Notes under the pieces: model-generated
Database searches by the model: none
What the model was told of the DNA's origin: nothing
Seen by the model: the letters and a program-made list of their open reading frames with translations, nothing else
Assembly (NCBI RefSeq): GCF_002795265.1
Contig: NZ_CP024870.1
Span: forward strand, 1,488,001 to 1,552,000
Direction: 5' to 3'
Source: Spiroplasma clarkii
Lineage (GTDB): Bacteria > Bacillota_I > Bacilli_A > Mycoplasmatales > Mycoplasmataceae
DNA: 64,000 nucleotides
Made by a program: the position numbers and the translations under genes
Part shown: positions 32,662-45,537 of the stretch, one piece after another
Layout of the letters: each line of letters opens with the position of its first letter
Position numbering within the stretch: position 1 is the first letter of the stretch

Positions 32662-33558
32662 TTATTTACCAGCTTTGTTTGCACAACCAAATAGAGTGGT
32701 TAGTTCAACAAAAGTAGCTTTCAATGCTTTGTAACCAGGTGCTAGCAATTTACGAGGATCAAATCCTTTTGCATCATCATCTAGATCTTTTTTATCTTCA
32801 ACATATTTTCTAGTAGCATCTCTAAATGCTAATTGTAATTCTGTATTTACATTGATTTTTGAAATTCCTAAAGTAATTGCTTTTTTTACTTGATCTTGAG
32901 GTATTCCACTTCCCCCATGTAGTACCATTGGTAATTTACATGCATCTTGTAAAGCTTGTAATGTTTCAAAAGATAATGATTTTCATCATTCAGGATATTT
33001 ACCATGAATGTTTCCAATTCCGGCTGCTAACATTGAAATCCCTGTAGCACCCATTTCTGCTGCTTGTTTTGGATCACCAAGTTCTCCTTCACCAACAACT
33101 CCATCTTCTTCTCCACCAATTGAACCAATTTCTGCTTCAACTGAGATTTCATGATTTTTAGCAAATACCATTAACTCTTTTACTTTAGCAATATTTTCTT
33201 CATAAGGTAGGTGTGATCCATCAAACATAACTGATGAATAACCAGCTTCAATACATTTTTTAGCCATCTCTATTGATTGACCATGATCTAAGTGTAATGC
33301 AACTGGCACAGTAATGTTTAATTCATCAAGTAAACCATTTACCATTCCTACAACAACTTTAGCACCACCCATATATTTTAAAGCACCTTCTGAAGTTGCA
33401 ATAATTGTTGGTGTGTTTGTTTCTTGTGCTGCTTCTAAAATAGCTTTTGTTCATTCTAAGTTATTGATGTTAAAATGACCAATTGCATATTTTCCTTTGT
33501 GAGCTGCGTTAACCATTTCAGTAGCGTTAACTAATCTTTTGTGATATATTCTAGACAT
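32662..33558 (-). CDS. fba: Class II fructose-bisphosphate aldolase (298 aa)
   Basis: Glycolytic zinc aldolase splitting fructose 1,6-bisphosphate into DHAP and glyceraldehyde 3-phosphate. Zinc and catalytic residues lie in VALHLDHG, in EAEIGSIGGEEDGV and in the HGKYP and LHGGSGIP blocks. The phosphate-binding INVNTELQLAF is present. Length is normal for the mollicute enzyme. GGAGG is at the ribosome binding site. A TATAAT on the minus strand at 33579-33584 is its likely -10 box, and it is a single-gene unit ending in a hairpin. Confidence 0.97.
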
Positions 33559-33578
33559 ATTAAATCCTCCTAATAAAT

Positions 33579-33584
33579 ATTATA
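33579..33584 (-). promoter_or_regulatory. -10 box of fba
   Basis: Minus-strand TATAAT 21-26 bases upstream of the fba ATG, in GTTGTATAATATTTATTAGGAGG. The -35 match is poor (TCTTAA). Confidence 0.5.
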
Positions 33585-33681
33585 CAACTATATGCTTTTA
33601 AGAAACCTCTAAATCTCAAAAAAATTTGATAATATTTAACCTAAATTAATAATTAAAGTTTAGCTTACTTTAAATTTTCAA

Positions 33682-33710
33682 AGAAAAACCCAATTAAATT
33701 GGGTTTTTCT
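33682..33710 (-). terminator. Terminator of the 221-aa lipoprotein gene
   Basis: AGAAAAACCCAAT / ATTGGGTTTTTCT perfect inverted repeat with T-run, 7 bases after the stop codon at 33717. Confidence 0.85.
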
Positions 33711-33716
33711 CGTTGA

Positions 33717-34382
33717 CTATGCTTTAATTGTGAAAGTCACTTGAACTTCACCTTTATATGCAATTGAAAATGAAGTAGCTCTAATTTTTGCACCAGTTGC
33801 GCTTATTCTAGGCACATCTAATTGTATAACAATAACACTTGGGTTTTCTGCTTTAAAGGCATCAATAATTTTTTCTCTGTCATTCTTTGCAATTTCACCC
33901 AAATCTAAGTTTAGATTTAGATCTGCTAGATCTACAAAACGTTCAATTGTAAGCTTTTTAATTATAACTTTAATTTTTCCAATAACTTCAAGTGGCTCAA
34001 GTTCATTCACTGGTGTACTTGGTTTTTCAATAATACTTATATCTTTTGATAAATAGATTGCCAAATCTAAAATTATTGTTTGATCTTTACTTCTATCAAA
34101 TTTATCTTGGTCAGGATCAGCAATAACTGCAACCTTTGCCTTACCTGCTTCACTATCTCATGATGTGACTTTAATTGCTTCACCACCAGCACTAAAACCC
34201 GAAATTATTTTTTCATCATCATCAGTTATTTTATCATTCTTCAATTCAAAAAACACAAAAGCATTTTTACCATCAATTGTCACTGTTTCCAAGTAGTCTC
34301 CTGATTCACTACATGCTACCACTGGGGCAATTGTACTTACCACTAATCCAGTGGCTGCTAATAATCCTAATAATTTTTTCAT
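33717..34382 (-). CDS. Small lipoprotein (221 aa)
   Basis: A complete frame with one TGA Trp. The signal MKKLLGLLAATGLV ends in lipobox VVAC at about residues 21-24, so it should be membrane-anchored outside the cell. The mature part looks beta-rich and is divided into two acidic segments: about 30-90, with FVFFELKNDKITDDDEK and FSAGGEAIKV, and about 100-221, with SFSIAYKGEVQVTFTIKA at the end. It resembles the small paralogous spiroplasmal lipoproteins. The function is unknown. It is monocistronic with its own terminator. Confidence 0.8.
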
Positions 34383-34505
34383 TTAATCATCCTCATTTCA
34401 CATCATTGAGTATGAGTTAAAACCCGGAACTATAGTAACTCACACAATTCCAATAACAATATGAGTGTACCATAGAATTACGGGTTTACATAATCATGCC
34501 AATAA

Positions 34506-34536
34506 AACAACCTTTTGAAGAATTCAAAAGGTTGTT
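34506..34536 (-). terminator. Terminator of the glpFOK operon
   Basis: AACAACCTTTTGAA / TTCAAAAGGTTGTT hairpin with T-rich tail on the minus strand, 28 nt after glpK. Confidence 0.8.
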
Positions 34537-34563
34537 AATTTTATAGTTTTTACTTAGCTATTT

Positions 34564-36066
34564 TTATGCAATGTCTTTTAATCAGCCCATTGTTCTTCTG
34601 ACAGCTTCTTTTCAGCCTTTAACAATTTTGCTAACATCTTTACCACTAGCTTGTAGTTTTTTATCAACTGCTCAGATTTTTTTAATTTCTTCAATGTCTT
34701 TTCAAAAACCAGTAGCTAATCCTGCAAGATAGGCTGCACCCATTGCTGTAGTTTCAGTATTTTTTGGTTTAATAATTTGAGAACTAGTAATATCTGCTTG
34801 GAATTGTAACAAGTAGTTATTATTAGCAGCACCCCCGTCAACTTTAATAGTTTTAATAGGAATATTTGAATCTAAACGCATTACTTCAAAAACATCATTT
34901 GATTGGAAAGCAATAGATTCTAATGCTGCTTTAATAATATGTTCTTTAGTAACTCCTCTATCTAAACCAAATATTGCACCCCTTGAATAAGGATCTCAGT
35001 ATGGTGAACCTAATCCAGAAAAACTAGGTACAAAATAGACTTGACGATCATCATTTACTTGTTGGGCATACCATTCACTTAATGGTGTTTTATAAATTAT
35101 TCTTAATTCATCTCTTAACCATTGTAATGTAGCACCAGCCATCATAACTGATCCTTCTAATCCATAAGTTACTTTGTCTTTAATTGCATAAGAAACAACT
35201 GTTAGTAATCCGTTTGGTGAATCAATTTTTTTAGAACCTGTATTCATTAAGATAAATGCTCCAGTTCCATAAGTTGCTTTAATTTCTCCTGGTTCTAGAC
35301 ACATTTGTCCAAACAAGGCAGACTGTTGGTCCCCAATTGATGAACAAATTGGTACTCTAGCTTCAGAGTTTTTTGAGAATAACCCTCTAAATGTTTGACC
35401 ATAAATTTCACTGTTACTTTTAATTTCAGGTAACATTGACATTGGTATTTCAAATAAATCCAATAACTCTTGATCTCATGAATTTGTGTTAATGTTATAT
35501 AACATAGTTCTTGAGGCATTTGTGTGGTCAGTTAAGAATTTTTCTCCTCCAGTTAATTTTCAAATTAATCAACTGTTAACATTTCCAAAGTAAAGTTCAC
35601 CTTTTTTGGCTTTTTCTTTAGCTCCTGAAACATTGTCTAAAATTCATTTTACTTTACTTGCAGAGAAGTAAGCATCAATTACCAAACCAGTTTTTTCTTT
35701 AATAATTTCTTTGTGAGTTTTTGCTAACTCAATACAGTATTGATCTGTTCGACGATCTTGTCAAACAATCGCGTTGTAAATTGGGTTTCCTGTATCCTTG
35801 TCTCAGACAATAACAGTTTCACGCTGGTTTGTAATTCCTATTGCTTCAATACTGGCTGCATCAATTTTAAAATTATTCAAAGCAGTAACCATAGTGGTTC
35901 TTTGAGTATTTCAAATTTCAGTAGCATCTTGTTCAACTCATCCAGCATTTGGATAAATTTGAGAAAATTCATTTTGGCTTAGAGCCACAATTTCTCCTTT
36001 TTTGTTGACAAGTAAGCTACGTGCACTTGTAGTTCCCTCATCTAAGGCTAATATATATTTTTCCAT
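34564..36066 (-). CDS. glpK: Glycerol kinase (500 aa)
   Basis: Phosphorylates imported glycerol to glycerol 3-phosphate. The FGGY-family ATPase blocks are present: [11 protein letters not shown] at the start, [21 protein letters not shown], a GLGSPYWDPYSRG block and [19 protein letters not shown]. Length is the normal 500 aa. The enzyme is the last gene of glpF-glpO-glpK; its ATG is 27 nt after the glpO stop, with AAAAGGAGAT as ribosome binding site. Conserved TGA Trp codons occur throughout. Confidence 0.96.
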
Positions 36067-36093
36067 TTACTTTCATCTCCTTTTGATGGTAAT

Positions 36094-37242
36094 TTAACTA
36101 TTGTAAAATACATTTTTTTCAAAACGATCTCAATTTGCTTTTGGATCTAATGGTAAAACTGCTCCCAACATTTTTTCAACCATTGCTGCAATTGCTGGGG
36201 CTGCTGAAAGTGCTGGGGATTTCATACCCGCAACATTAATAAAGTTTTGATCTGCTTTTGCAGTTTTTATATAAAAATCATCTGTTTCTTTATAGATTGG
36301 ACGTGACCCTGAAAATCTTAAACAAATTTTTGACATGTCTAAACCAGGGATAATTTTTAAACCAATTGCTTTAATGTGGTCTTCCATTTCTCTAGTAATT
36401 AAACGGGTTTCATCTTTTGGTACTCCATCAACTGCAGTTGGTCCTACCAACACTTTCCCAGTTAGAGTTGGGGCTACAATTACACCCTTACCATGAATGT
36501 CCGGTACCATAAATAACACATTGTTTACAGAATTTGCTTTGGTTTGGTTTAAAACAATGTATTCCCCTCTTTTTGTGGTTAATTCAAAATCTGGATAACC
36601 TGCCAGTTTAGCAATTTCATCAGCATAGTGTCCTGCACAGTTAATGATAACTTTTGCTTCATAAACTCCTTTGTTGGTAGTGATTTTAAAATCACTTGGT
36701 TTTTCAATTCCAATTACTTTTTCACTGAACTTAACTTCTGTGCCGTTTTTAATGGCATTTTTTAAAAGCACTCCTGTTAGTTCAACTGGATCTAACACTA
36801 CTGAGCTTGTACATAGCAATGCTTTTTTAACATTGGGATTTATGTTTGGTTCAAGTTTTTGTAAAACATCCTGATTAATAATTTTAATTTCTTGTTCAGT
36901 ACAGCCGTTTTTAATTCCCCTTTGAATTAATTCTTCTAAATTTTTTTCTTCAGCTTCATTAAATGCCAAAACAATTGAATTGACTGGGGCATGTTTAAAG
37001 TCCAATTCCTTAAATCAATGTTCAGCAAATAATTTTTTACCTTCTTGATTTAATTTTGCGTTAATTTTTTCAGGCTTTGGATCAAATCCTCCATGGATTA
37101 ATCCAGAATTCCCTTGACTTGTTTCTTGAGCAAAACTTGGGTTTGCTTCTAAAACAACTGTTTTTAAATTATATTTTGCTAGCTCTCTAGCAACAGAAGC
37201 TCCGATAACTCCTGCTCCAATAATACACACATCATATTTCAT
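36094..37242 (-). CDS. glpO: Alpha-glycerophosphate oxidase (382 aa)
   Basis: FAD-dependent oxidation of glycerol 3-phosphate to DHAP with O2 as acceptor, releasing H2O2. The N-terminal dinucleotide-binding motif GAGVIGASVARELAKY is clear, and a VVLEANPSFAQETSQGNSG substrate/FAD region follows. GlpO differs from membrane GlpD by its short length and neighbours, as in Mycoplasma mycoides, where its H2O2 is a virulence factor. It sits between glpF and glpK, completing the glycerol pathway. The start at 37242 has a weak GAGGAGT ribosome binding site. Confidence 0.93.
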
Positions 37243-37264
37243 AGAAATGACTCCTCACTATCTT

Positions 37265-38008
37265 TTAAGTTTTGATTAAAAATAATGCTCCAATAACACA
37301 TCCAGCTAGTAATGGTGCTACAACTGGAATTCATGAATATTTCCAGTCACTGCTTCCTTTACCTTTTACTGGTAAAAATTGGTGAACTAATCTTGGGGCT
37401 AAATCTCTAACTGGGTTAATTGCATAACCAGTAGTTCCTCCCAATGAAAGTCCAATTGCAAATACTGCCAACCCTACAAAGATTGGTCCCATTCAACCTG
37501 CATCTGTAAATTGAGCAGAGGTTGCCATTATAGCAACTAGCAAAACACTAGTTCCAATAAATTCACAAAAACAGTTAATAAAAGTATTTTTGTAAGTTGG
37601 ACCTGTACTGTGGATTGCTAAAACTAAACCTTCCTCTTTTTCAGTGATTGTTTGGTGAATATGTTTAATATAAAATAAGTCAACAATTATTTGACCAACA
37701 ATTGCTCCTAGGATTTGACCCACTAACATAATTGGAATCAGTCCAAAATGCCCAACATTTGACTCTCAACCATTCACAATCATGGCCATTGTTACTGCAG
37801 GATTTAAATGTGCATCACCTCCCAAGGCAACTGATACTGTTGCGCCCAACATAACAGCAAAAGATCACCCTGCAGTAATGGCGATTCATCCACCATTATT
37901 ACCTTTTGTATTTTTTAAAACTATATTGGCAACCACACCATTTCCTAAAACTATCAATAACATGGTTCCTAAAGTTTCTGTCATAAAATAAGTTAATCAA
38001 TTATCCAT
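37265..38008 (-). CDS. glpF: Glycerol facilitator, aquaporin family (247 aa)
   Basis: Polytopic MIP-family channel for glycerol uptake. Six membrane segments and both half-helix loops are visible. The first loop has the normal NPA ([12 protein letters not shown]). The second reads [12 protein letters not shown], so Ala of the second NPA is Val; the following Arg-Asp, typical of glycerol-selective members, is kept. Length is normal for GlpF. It is the first gene of glpF-glpO-glpK, 22 bases before glpO. Confidence 0.92.
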
Positions 38009-38137
38009 ATTTTTTTTCCTTTCTTTTTCCCTATCCGTAAGTATAATAACACAATAAAATGTTATGGATAATTTTTTTTAAAGATGAAAATTTTTTTTGG
38101 AATAATTTTTGGGAGACAATTTATTTTAACACAAAAA

Positions 38138-38176
38138 AGACCTTGCAAGGTTAAATAGTCTTAACTTGCAAGGTCT
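38138..38176 (-). terminator. Terminator after pyrG
   Basis: Long hairpin AGACCTTGCAAGGTTAA / TTAACTTGCAAGGTCT followed by TTTTTTGTG, 13 nt after pyrG. Confidence 0.88.
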
Positions 38177-38189
38177 ACTGGTTTTTTAA

Positions 38190-39785
38190 TTATTGATTTT
38201 TAATTACTGCATCAACAAACCCTTTAAATAATGGGTTTGGTTTATTGGGACGGGAAGTAAATTCTGGATGATATTGTGAACCAACAAAAAACTTATGATT
38301 TGGTAACTCAACAATTTCAATTAATTTTTTTTCTTCATAAATTCCTGAAAAAACCATTCCGGCTTGCTCAAATTTTTCAATATAATCATTATTAAATTCA
38401 TAACGGTGACGGTGACGCTCAACTGCTGTTTCACCTCCATACAATTCACTAACTAAACTTCCTTTTTTCAATTTAGTAGTATACTTACCTAAACGTAAGG
38501 TTCCACCAATTTTTTCTCGGTTTTTACCAATAATAATATCAAAAATTGGATCAGGAGTTGATGGATCTACTTCTGTTGTGTTTGCTTCAGGTAGATTTAA
38601 AACATTACGAGCAAACTCAATACAAGCAATTTGCATTCCTAAACAAATTCCCAAGTAAGGGATATTGTTTTCACGAGCATATTTTGCAGCTAACATTTTT
38701 CCAGCAATTCCAGCTTCTCCAAATCCGCCAGGAACTAAAATTCCCTTAGCATCACCTAAATTATCTAGCAAATTTTTTTCGTTCAAGTTTCTTGCGTTAA
38801 CTCAAACAAATTTTACCTTCTTGTGTCATGTATAACCAGCAATTTTTAGTGATTCCATTACTGACAAGTAGGCATCACTAAGTTCAACATATTTTCCCAC
38901 AATGTGGATTTTAATTTCCTCAACTGATTTTTCAATATCTTCGACAAATTTTTTTCATCCAGACATATCAGTATTTTTTAAATTTAATTTTAATTGTTTG
39001 GCAACAATTTTATGTAAATTTGATTTTTCAATAATTAAAGGGACTCTGTAAATTGTATCTGCATCTGGACACACAATAACATTTTCAGTTGGAATATTAC
39101 AAAATAGTGAAATTTTTTCAGTTAATTTACTATCAATATCTCCAACAGTACGAGTTACTATCACGTCAGGTTGAATTCCTAAACTTAGCATTTCTTTAAC
39201 TGAATGTTGGATTGGTTTAGTTTTATATTCTCTTGAAACACTCAAGTAAGGCAAAAGTGCCACATGAATAAACATAACGTTCTCATAACCTCTATCCATT
39301 CTTACTTGTCGAATTGCTTCAATAAAAGGTTGAGATTCTATGTCTCCAACAGTTCCTCCAATTTCACTAATTACAATGTCAGCACCACTAATTTCTTCAG
39401 CTGTATAAACTTTTTCTTTAATTGAATTGGTAATGTGGGGGATAACCTGAACTGTTTTTCCTTTATATCGTCCATGACGCTCATTGTCTAAAACTTCAGC
39501 ATAGGCTTTTCCGGCACTTGTTGATGAAACTTTGAATAAGTTTTCATCAATGAATCTTTCATAGTGTCCTAAGTCTAAATCTGTTTCACCACCATCTTCA
39601 GTTACAAAAACTTCTCCATGTTCAATGGGATTCATTGTTCCTGGGTCAATGTTTAAATATGGATCAAATTTTTGCATAAAAACTTTTAATCCTGATTGTT
39701 TTAATAAAACTCCAAGTGAACTTCCGGTTATTCCTTTTCCTAACCCAGAAACTACTCCACCTGTAATAAAAATAAATTTTGCCAT
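38190..39785 (-). CDS. pyrG: CTP synthase (531 aa)
   Basis: Converts UTP to CTP with glutamine and ATP. The synthetase domain opens with [16 protein letters not shown], followed by [15 protein letters not shown] and the UTP/ATP block [11 protein letters not shown]. The class I glutaminase domain has its nucleophile Cys in [11 protein letters not shown] and the His-Glu pair in [10 protein letters not shown]. Length is typical. Its rpoE neighbour matches the Firmicutes rpoE-pyrG arrangement. Two TGA Trp codons lie near the domain linker. Confidence 0.97.
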
Positions 39786-39812
39786 TTATATTTCCTCACT
39801 CTCAAAAAATAA

Positions 39813-39836
39813 AAAGTAGTCGTTAAAAACTACTTG
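39813..39836 (-). terminator. Hairpin between rpoE and pyrG
   Basis: AAGTAGT...ACTACTT with a T-rich minus-strand tail, between rpoE (stop 39846) and pyrG (start 39785). It may attenuate rather than fully stop transcription. In some Firmicutes pyrG is controlled by attenuation in its leader, so this position is notable. Confidence 0.6.
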
Positions 39837-39845
39837 ATATTAAAA

Positions 39846-40253
39846 CTAGTCATCAAAGTCTTCATCAATGTCAACTTCAAAGTCATCTAATGAATCATAG
39901 TCATCGTCGTCATCCTCGTCTTCATCTTCATCAAATGAATCGGGGTCTAGTGCCTGAGTATTATCAAGGTCACTAAATTCTTCTGTTGTGTCAAATTTGT
40001 CAATGTAATCATACTGCTTTTTAATGTCATCAAATTTTAAGTAATCTCTTAAGCCTCACTTACCTTCTGCAGTAAGTGCAAAACGGTTGTCTAAGACTAA
40101 GTCACTGTAAAGTTCTGCAATGATTTCATTTTTTCTATGGTTACTTCCATGTATGTCTTTTGAAATAGCATTTCAAATGTCTTCAAAACTGGCATCACCA
40201 TGAGTTGTTCTTAAAAAATTGTATGCCATTTCAATTGTACTGATTTGTGCCAT
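39846..40253 (-). CDS. rpoE: DNA-directed RNA polymerase delta subunit (135 aa)
   Basis: RNA polymerase accessory subunit that aids transcript release and promoter selection. The N-terminal winged-helix part (about 1-80) resembles the HARE-HTH of B. subtilis delta. It is followed by a long acidic tail from about residue 100, almost all Asp/Glu, typical of the family. Several TGA Trp codons break the frame under the standard code. It lies upstream of pyrG as in Bacillus. Confidence 0.92.
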
Positions 40254-40290
40254 AAGGTCACCCCCATATATAGTGTTAATTTTACACTAA

Positions 40291-41472
40291 TTATTTTATA
40301 AAAACATAAGTGTCTGCTTCTTTTGGGGCAATTTTTAAAATATCTGATATTTCACCAATACTTTTAATTACTCCTTGATTCAGAATGTATATTTTTTCAT
40401 CTTTTTTTGTAATTGCTTCATTGTAAATGCTGAATTTACTCTTTGTAATTGTATCAAAATAATATTTTTGTTTAAGGGAATTTTGTGAATTTCTTAAACT
40501 TTCTCATTCTTTTTGACTTATGTATTTACTTACTCCTAAAAAACGTCTGTTTATAATTCGAGTTGCTAGGTCTTGTAAGATTGCATCTGTTTCAGTGGTG
40601 CAAGTTTTAATAAAATCAATCATTGTGTAGTCATCTAGGACTAAATAGCGTTCTAAATTACAAGGTTTATCATTTAAAAAATCTTGTAAAACTTCAAGCA
40701 TCCTCTTATTTTGAAACTGGTAATTCTTTTCTTGATATAGATCTTTTAATCGTTGAAATCAAGCTTTGTAAGTTTGATCAAATGCCACAGAGGTTTTGTG
40801 ATTGTAAATTTGGGTGAACATGTGGTAGCGCCCTAATAAGTAATGTTCTATTGCATTTAAAGTTTTTATTTTAAAAACCAATTTATTATCAACAACCTCA
40901 GCATTTCTAATAATTCAATCTAAGTCCAAGTTAGCATAATCAACACCAGTACTGCGTGAATCACGAAGTAAGTAATCTAATCTATCTGCATCAATTTGGC
41001 TTGAGATTAACAGGTTTAAAATTTTATTTGGATGCTTTCCTTGAATTACACTTGCAACCTCTTCGGGTGAAATTTGGTGTTTTTTTAGAATTCGATTAAT
41101 GTTGGTTTCATGTAAAATGAAATCAACAGTGTATTCTTCATGATTTCGCTTTGAAAGTGCTTCAAAAGAATGTGAAAAGGGACCATGCCCAATATCATGT
41201 AATAAGCCACTTAGTTGCACTATTAATTTCTCTTCATCAGTAAAGTGTGCTGCAACTTTTTCATTTGCAAGTATTTTACCTACAATATGGTAAACACCAA
41301 TACAGTGTGAGAAACGTGTGTGATTGGCACCCGGAAAGACAAATTGTCCACCTCCAAGTTGGGTAATGCGGCGAAGCCTCTGAAATTCAGGGCTATCAAT
41401 TATTTCTTTAACTACTTCATGTTTTATGTGAATGTCACCATGAACATTATCTCTAATATATTTATCAATCAT
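40291..41472 (-). CDS. HD-domain phosphohydrolase, YwfO/dGTPase-like (393 aa)
   Basis: A metal-dependent HD hydrolase. The metal ligands are visible as HTRFSHCIGVYH and LLHDIGHGPFSH, with a downstream D in SSQIDADRLDYLLRDS. This is the SAMHD1/YwfO arrangement, whose members hydrolyse dNTPs. The exact substrate cannot be read off. Its ATG directly follows the gltX stop (TAA ATG) and rpoE starts 38 nt after its end, so it is probably co-transcribed. Confidence 0.93.
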
Positions 41473-43378
<1,906 letters not shown>

Positions 43379-43493
43379 TTAAATCACCTCTAATATATTA
43401 GATTATAAACCATTTTTTGCAGGAGTTTCCAATAAATCATTTTAATCACTCAATTCTGCTTAGAAATGCAAAAATGTGGTTTTATACTTTTAA

Positions 43494-43522
43494 ATAAAAA
43501 ACCACACAAGGTTTGTGTGGTT
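43494..43522 (-). terminator. Terminator after ychF
   Basis: AACCACACAA GG TTTGTGTGGTT hairpin with T-run, 28 nt after the gene. Confidence 0.85.
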
Positions 43523-43550
43523 AAGTTGTTAGTGAGACTAAAGTCTGTAG

Positions 43551-44648
43551 TTAGTTGTTGAATTTAAATAGACAAACATCTCCGTCTTGGACTATGTAGC
43601 CTTTACCTTCTAATCTAACCTTCCCGGCAGCTTTTAGTTTTTGTTCATCACCAAGTAAAAATAAATCTTGACAATCATAAACATCAGCCTTTATAAAGCC
43701 TTTTTCAAAATCAGTATGAATGATTCCAGCACATTGAGGTGCAGTTGATCCAGTTTTAAACTGTCACCCCCTGGCCTCTTGAGGTCCTGCTGTAAAATAA
43801 GTTTTTAGACCTAAAGTTTTGTAGGCTGCTTGAATCAATACTTCTAACCCTGGTTGAGTAATTCCAAGATCTGCTAAAAAAGTTGCTTTTTCATCAGGTT
43901 CTAGTTCACTTAATTCTTCTTCGATTCTAGCACTGATTTTTACAATTTCACAATTGTTTTGTTCGGCATATTTTTTTAAATCCTTAACATAATCATTGTC
44001 ATTTGTAACTTCATATTCAGCAACATTGGCAACATAAATCATTTTTTTTGAAGTTAATAGTTGAAAAGATTTTAATAAAATTCTTTCTTCATCACCAAAG
44101 TCAAGTTTGTTTAACATTTTACCATCTTCTAATTGTTGAGCACATTTTTTTAAGAGTTCATACTCTGCAATAATTACCTTATCTTTACCTGCCTTGTACT
44201 TAGGTTCAACCTTTGCAATTCTTTTTTTGACACTAGCTTCATCTGCTAAAATTAACTCTAATTCAATAATTTCTGCATCTCTAACTGGGTCAACACTGCC
44301 TTCAACATGGGTAATGTCTTTTGAGTCAAAACATCTAACAACTTGACAAATTGCATCAGTTTCTCTAATGTTTGCTAAAAAAGCATTACCCAAACCTTCA
44401 CCTTTACTTGCTCCAGCAATTAACCCAGCAATGTCAACAAATTCAATGGTAGTATAAATGGTTTTTTTACTCCCAAAGATTTTTGCTAACTTGTCTAGTC
44501 TTTCATCAGGTACCTCAACAACTCCAACATTTGGTTCAATTGTTGCAAATGGATAATTTGCGGCTTCTACCTTTGAGTTGGTGATTGCGTTAAACAAGGT
44601 TGATTTACCAACATTGGGCAAACCAACAATTCCTACTTTTAATGCCAT
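43551..44648 (-). CDS. ychF: Obg-family GTPase/ATPase YchF (365 aa)
   Basis: Ribosome-associated P-loop NTPase. The P-loop [12 protein letters not shown] is at the N-terminus, [17 protein letters not shown] is switch II, and the nucleotide-base motif occupies the region of VANVAEYE (NxxE, as in ATP-preferring YchF/OLA1). The C-terminal TGS domain ends the protein. Full length is typical at 365. The last TGA Trp lies in GPQEARGWQF. It is the final gene after parB. Confidence 0.95.
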
Positions 44649-44661
44649 AAATATTCTCTTT

Positions 44662-45537
44662 CTATAATTCTTCCTCGGTTAAACCAAGTAATTCTAAAAT
44701 ACGATTTAAGTCACTATTATCTGAGTAACGAATTGATAATTTTTGATTTTCAATTGTGACTTTTGTTCCCAATTTTCTCATAATACGATTTTCAGTAGCC
44801 ACCACGCTTGAGTTTTTTGTAATTTTTGCATCTTTTTGCGGTCTATCTAGATTTGTAAATTTAATTAAGCTCTCAACTTCTCTTGCTGTTAAATCTTCTA
44901 TGATAATTCTATTATAAATTTGATTTAACAATTCAGGATTATTTAAGATAGATAACAGTGGTTTTGCTTGACCCATTGTTAACTTTTTACTCATTAAACC
45001 ATCTTGAACATTTTGGGGCAAGTTTAAAAGCCTCATAATGTTTGCCACATGAGATCTTGATTTACCAACTCTTGAGGCAATTTCTTCTTGTTTAAGATTT
45101 AAGTTTTTAGCAAGCTTTTTATAGGCAACCGCTTCCTCAATGTCAAGCAAATCAACACGTTGAATATTTTCAATAATGGCAAACTCTTCCATTTGTTGAC
45201 TTGAAAGATCTAAAACCACTACTGGAACTTCAGTTAAACCAGCAAGTTTTGCAGCTTTACATCTTCTTTCTCCAGCAACAATTTGATTTTGGTTATTGAT
45301 AATAATTGGTTGAATAACTCCATGAAGTTTAATTGACTCTGCTAGTTCTGAGATTTGCTCATCATCAAATATTTTCCTTGGTTGAAAGGGATTTGAAGTT
45401 AACTTGTCTATTTGCATCATAACAGTTAATTCTTTAACTTCATTATTGTTGGTTTGAATACCTTCAACAATGTTACTAACTGAATCTCCAAATAGTTCAT
45501 CTAAACCTTTAAATTGATATTTTTTCTTAGTAGCCAT
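44662..45537 (-). CDS. parB: Chromosome-partitioning protein ParB/Spo0J family (291 aa)
   Basis: Binds parS DNA and acts with ParA in chromosome segregation near the origin. The N-terminal ParB box includes the CTP-binding motif QIVAGERRCKAAKLAG. The helix-turn-helix segment follows with KQEEIASRVGKSRSHVANIMRLL. The C-terminal part is variable and likely the dimerisation domain. It overlaps parA by 11 nt. I did not find the Bacillus-type parS (TGTTTCACGTGAAACA) in the window, so its sites may be outside or different. Confidence 0.94.
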   Translation of the reverse strand: MATKKKYQFKGLDELFGDSVSNIVEGIQTNNNEVKELTVMMQIDKLTSNPFQPRKIFDDEQISELAESIKLHGVIQPIIINNQNQIVAGERRCKAAKLAGLTEVPVVVLDLSSQQMEEFAIIENIQRVDLLDIEEAVAYKKLAKNLNLKQEEIASRVGKSRSHVANIMRLLNLPQNVQDGLMSKKLTMGQAKPLLSILNNPELLNQIYNRIIIEDLTAREVESLIKFTNLDRPQKDAKITKNSSVVATENRIMRKLGTKVTIENQKLSIRYSDNSDLNRILELLGLTEEEL

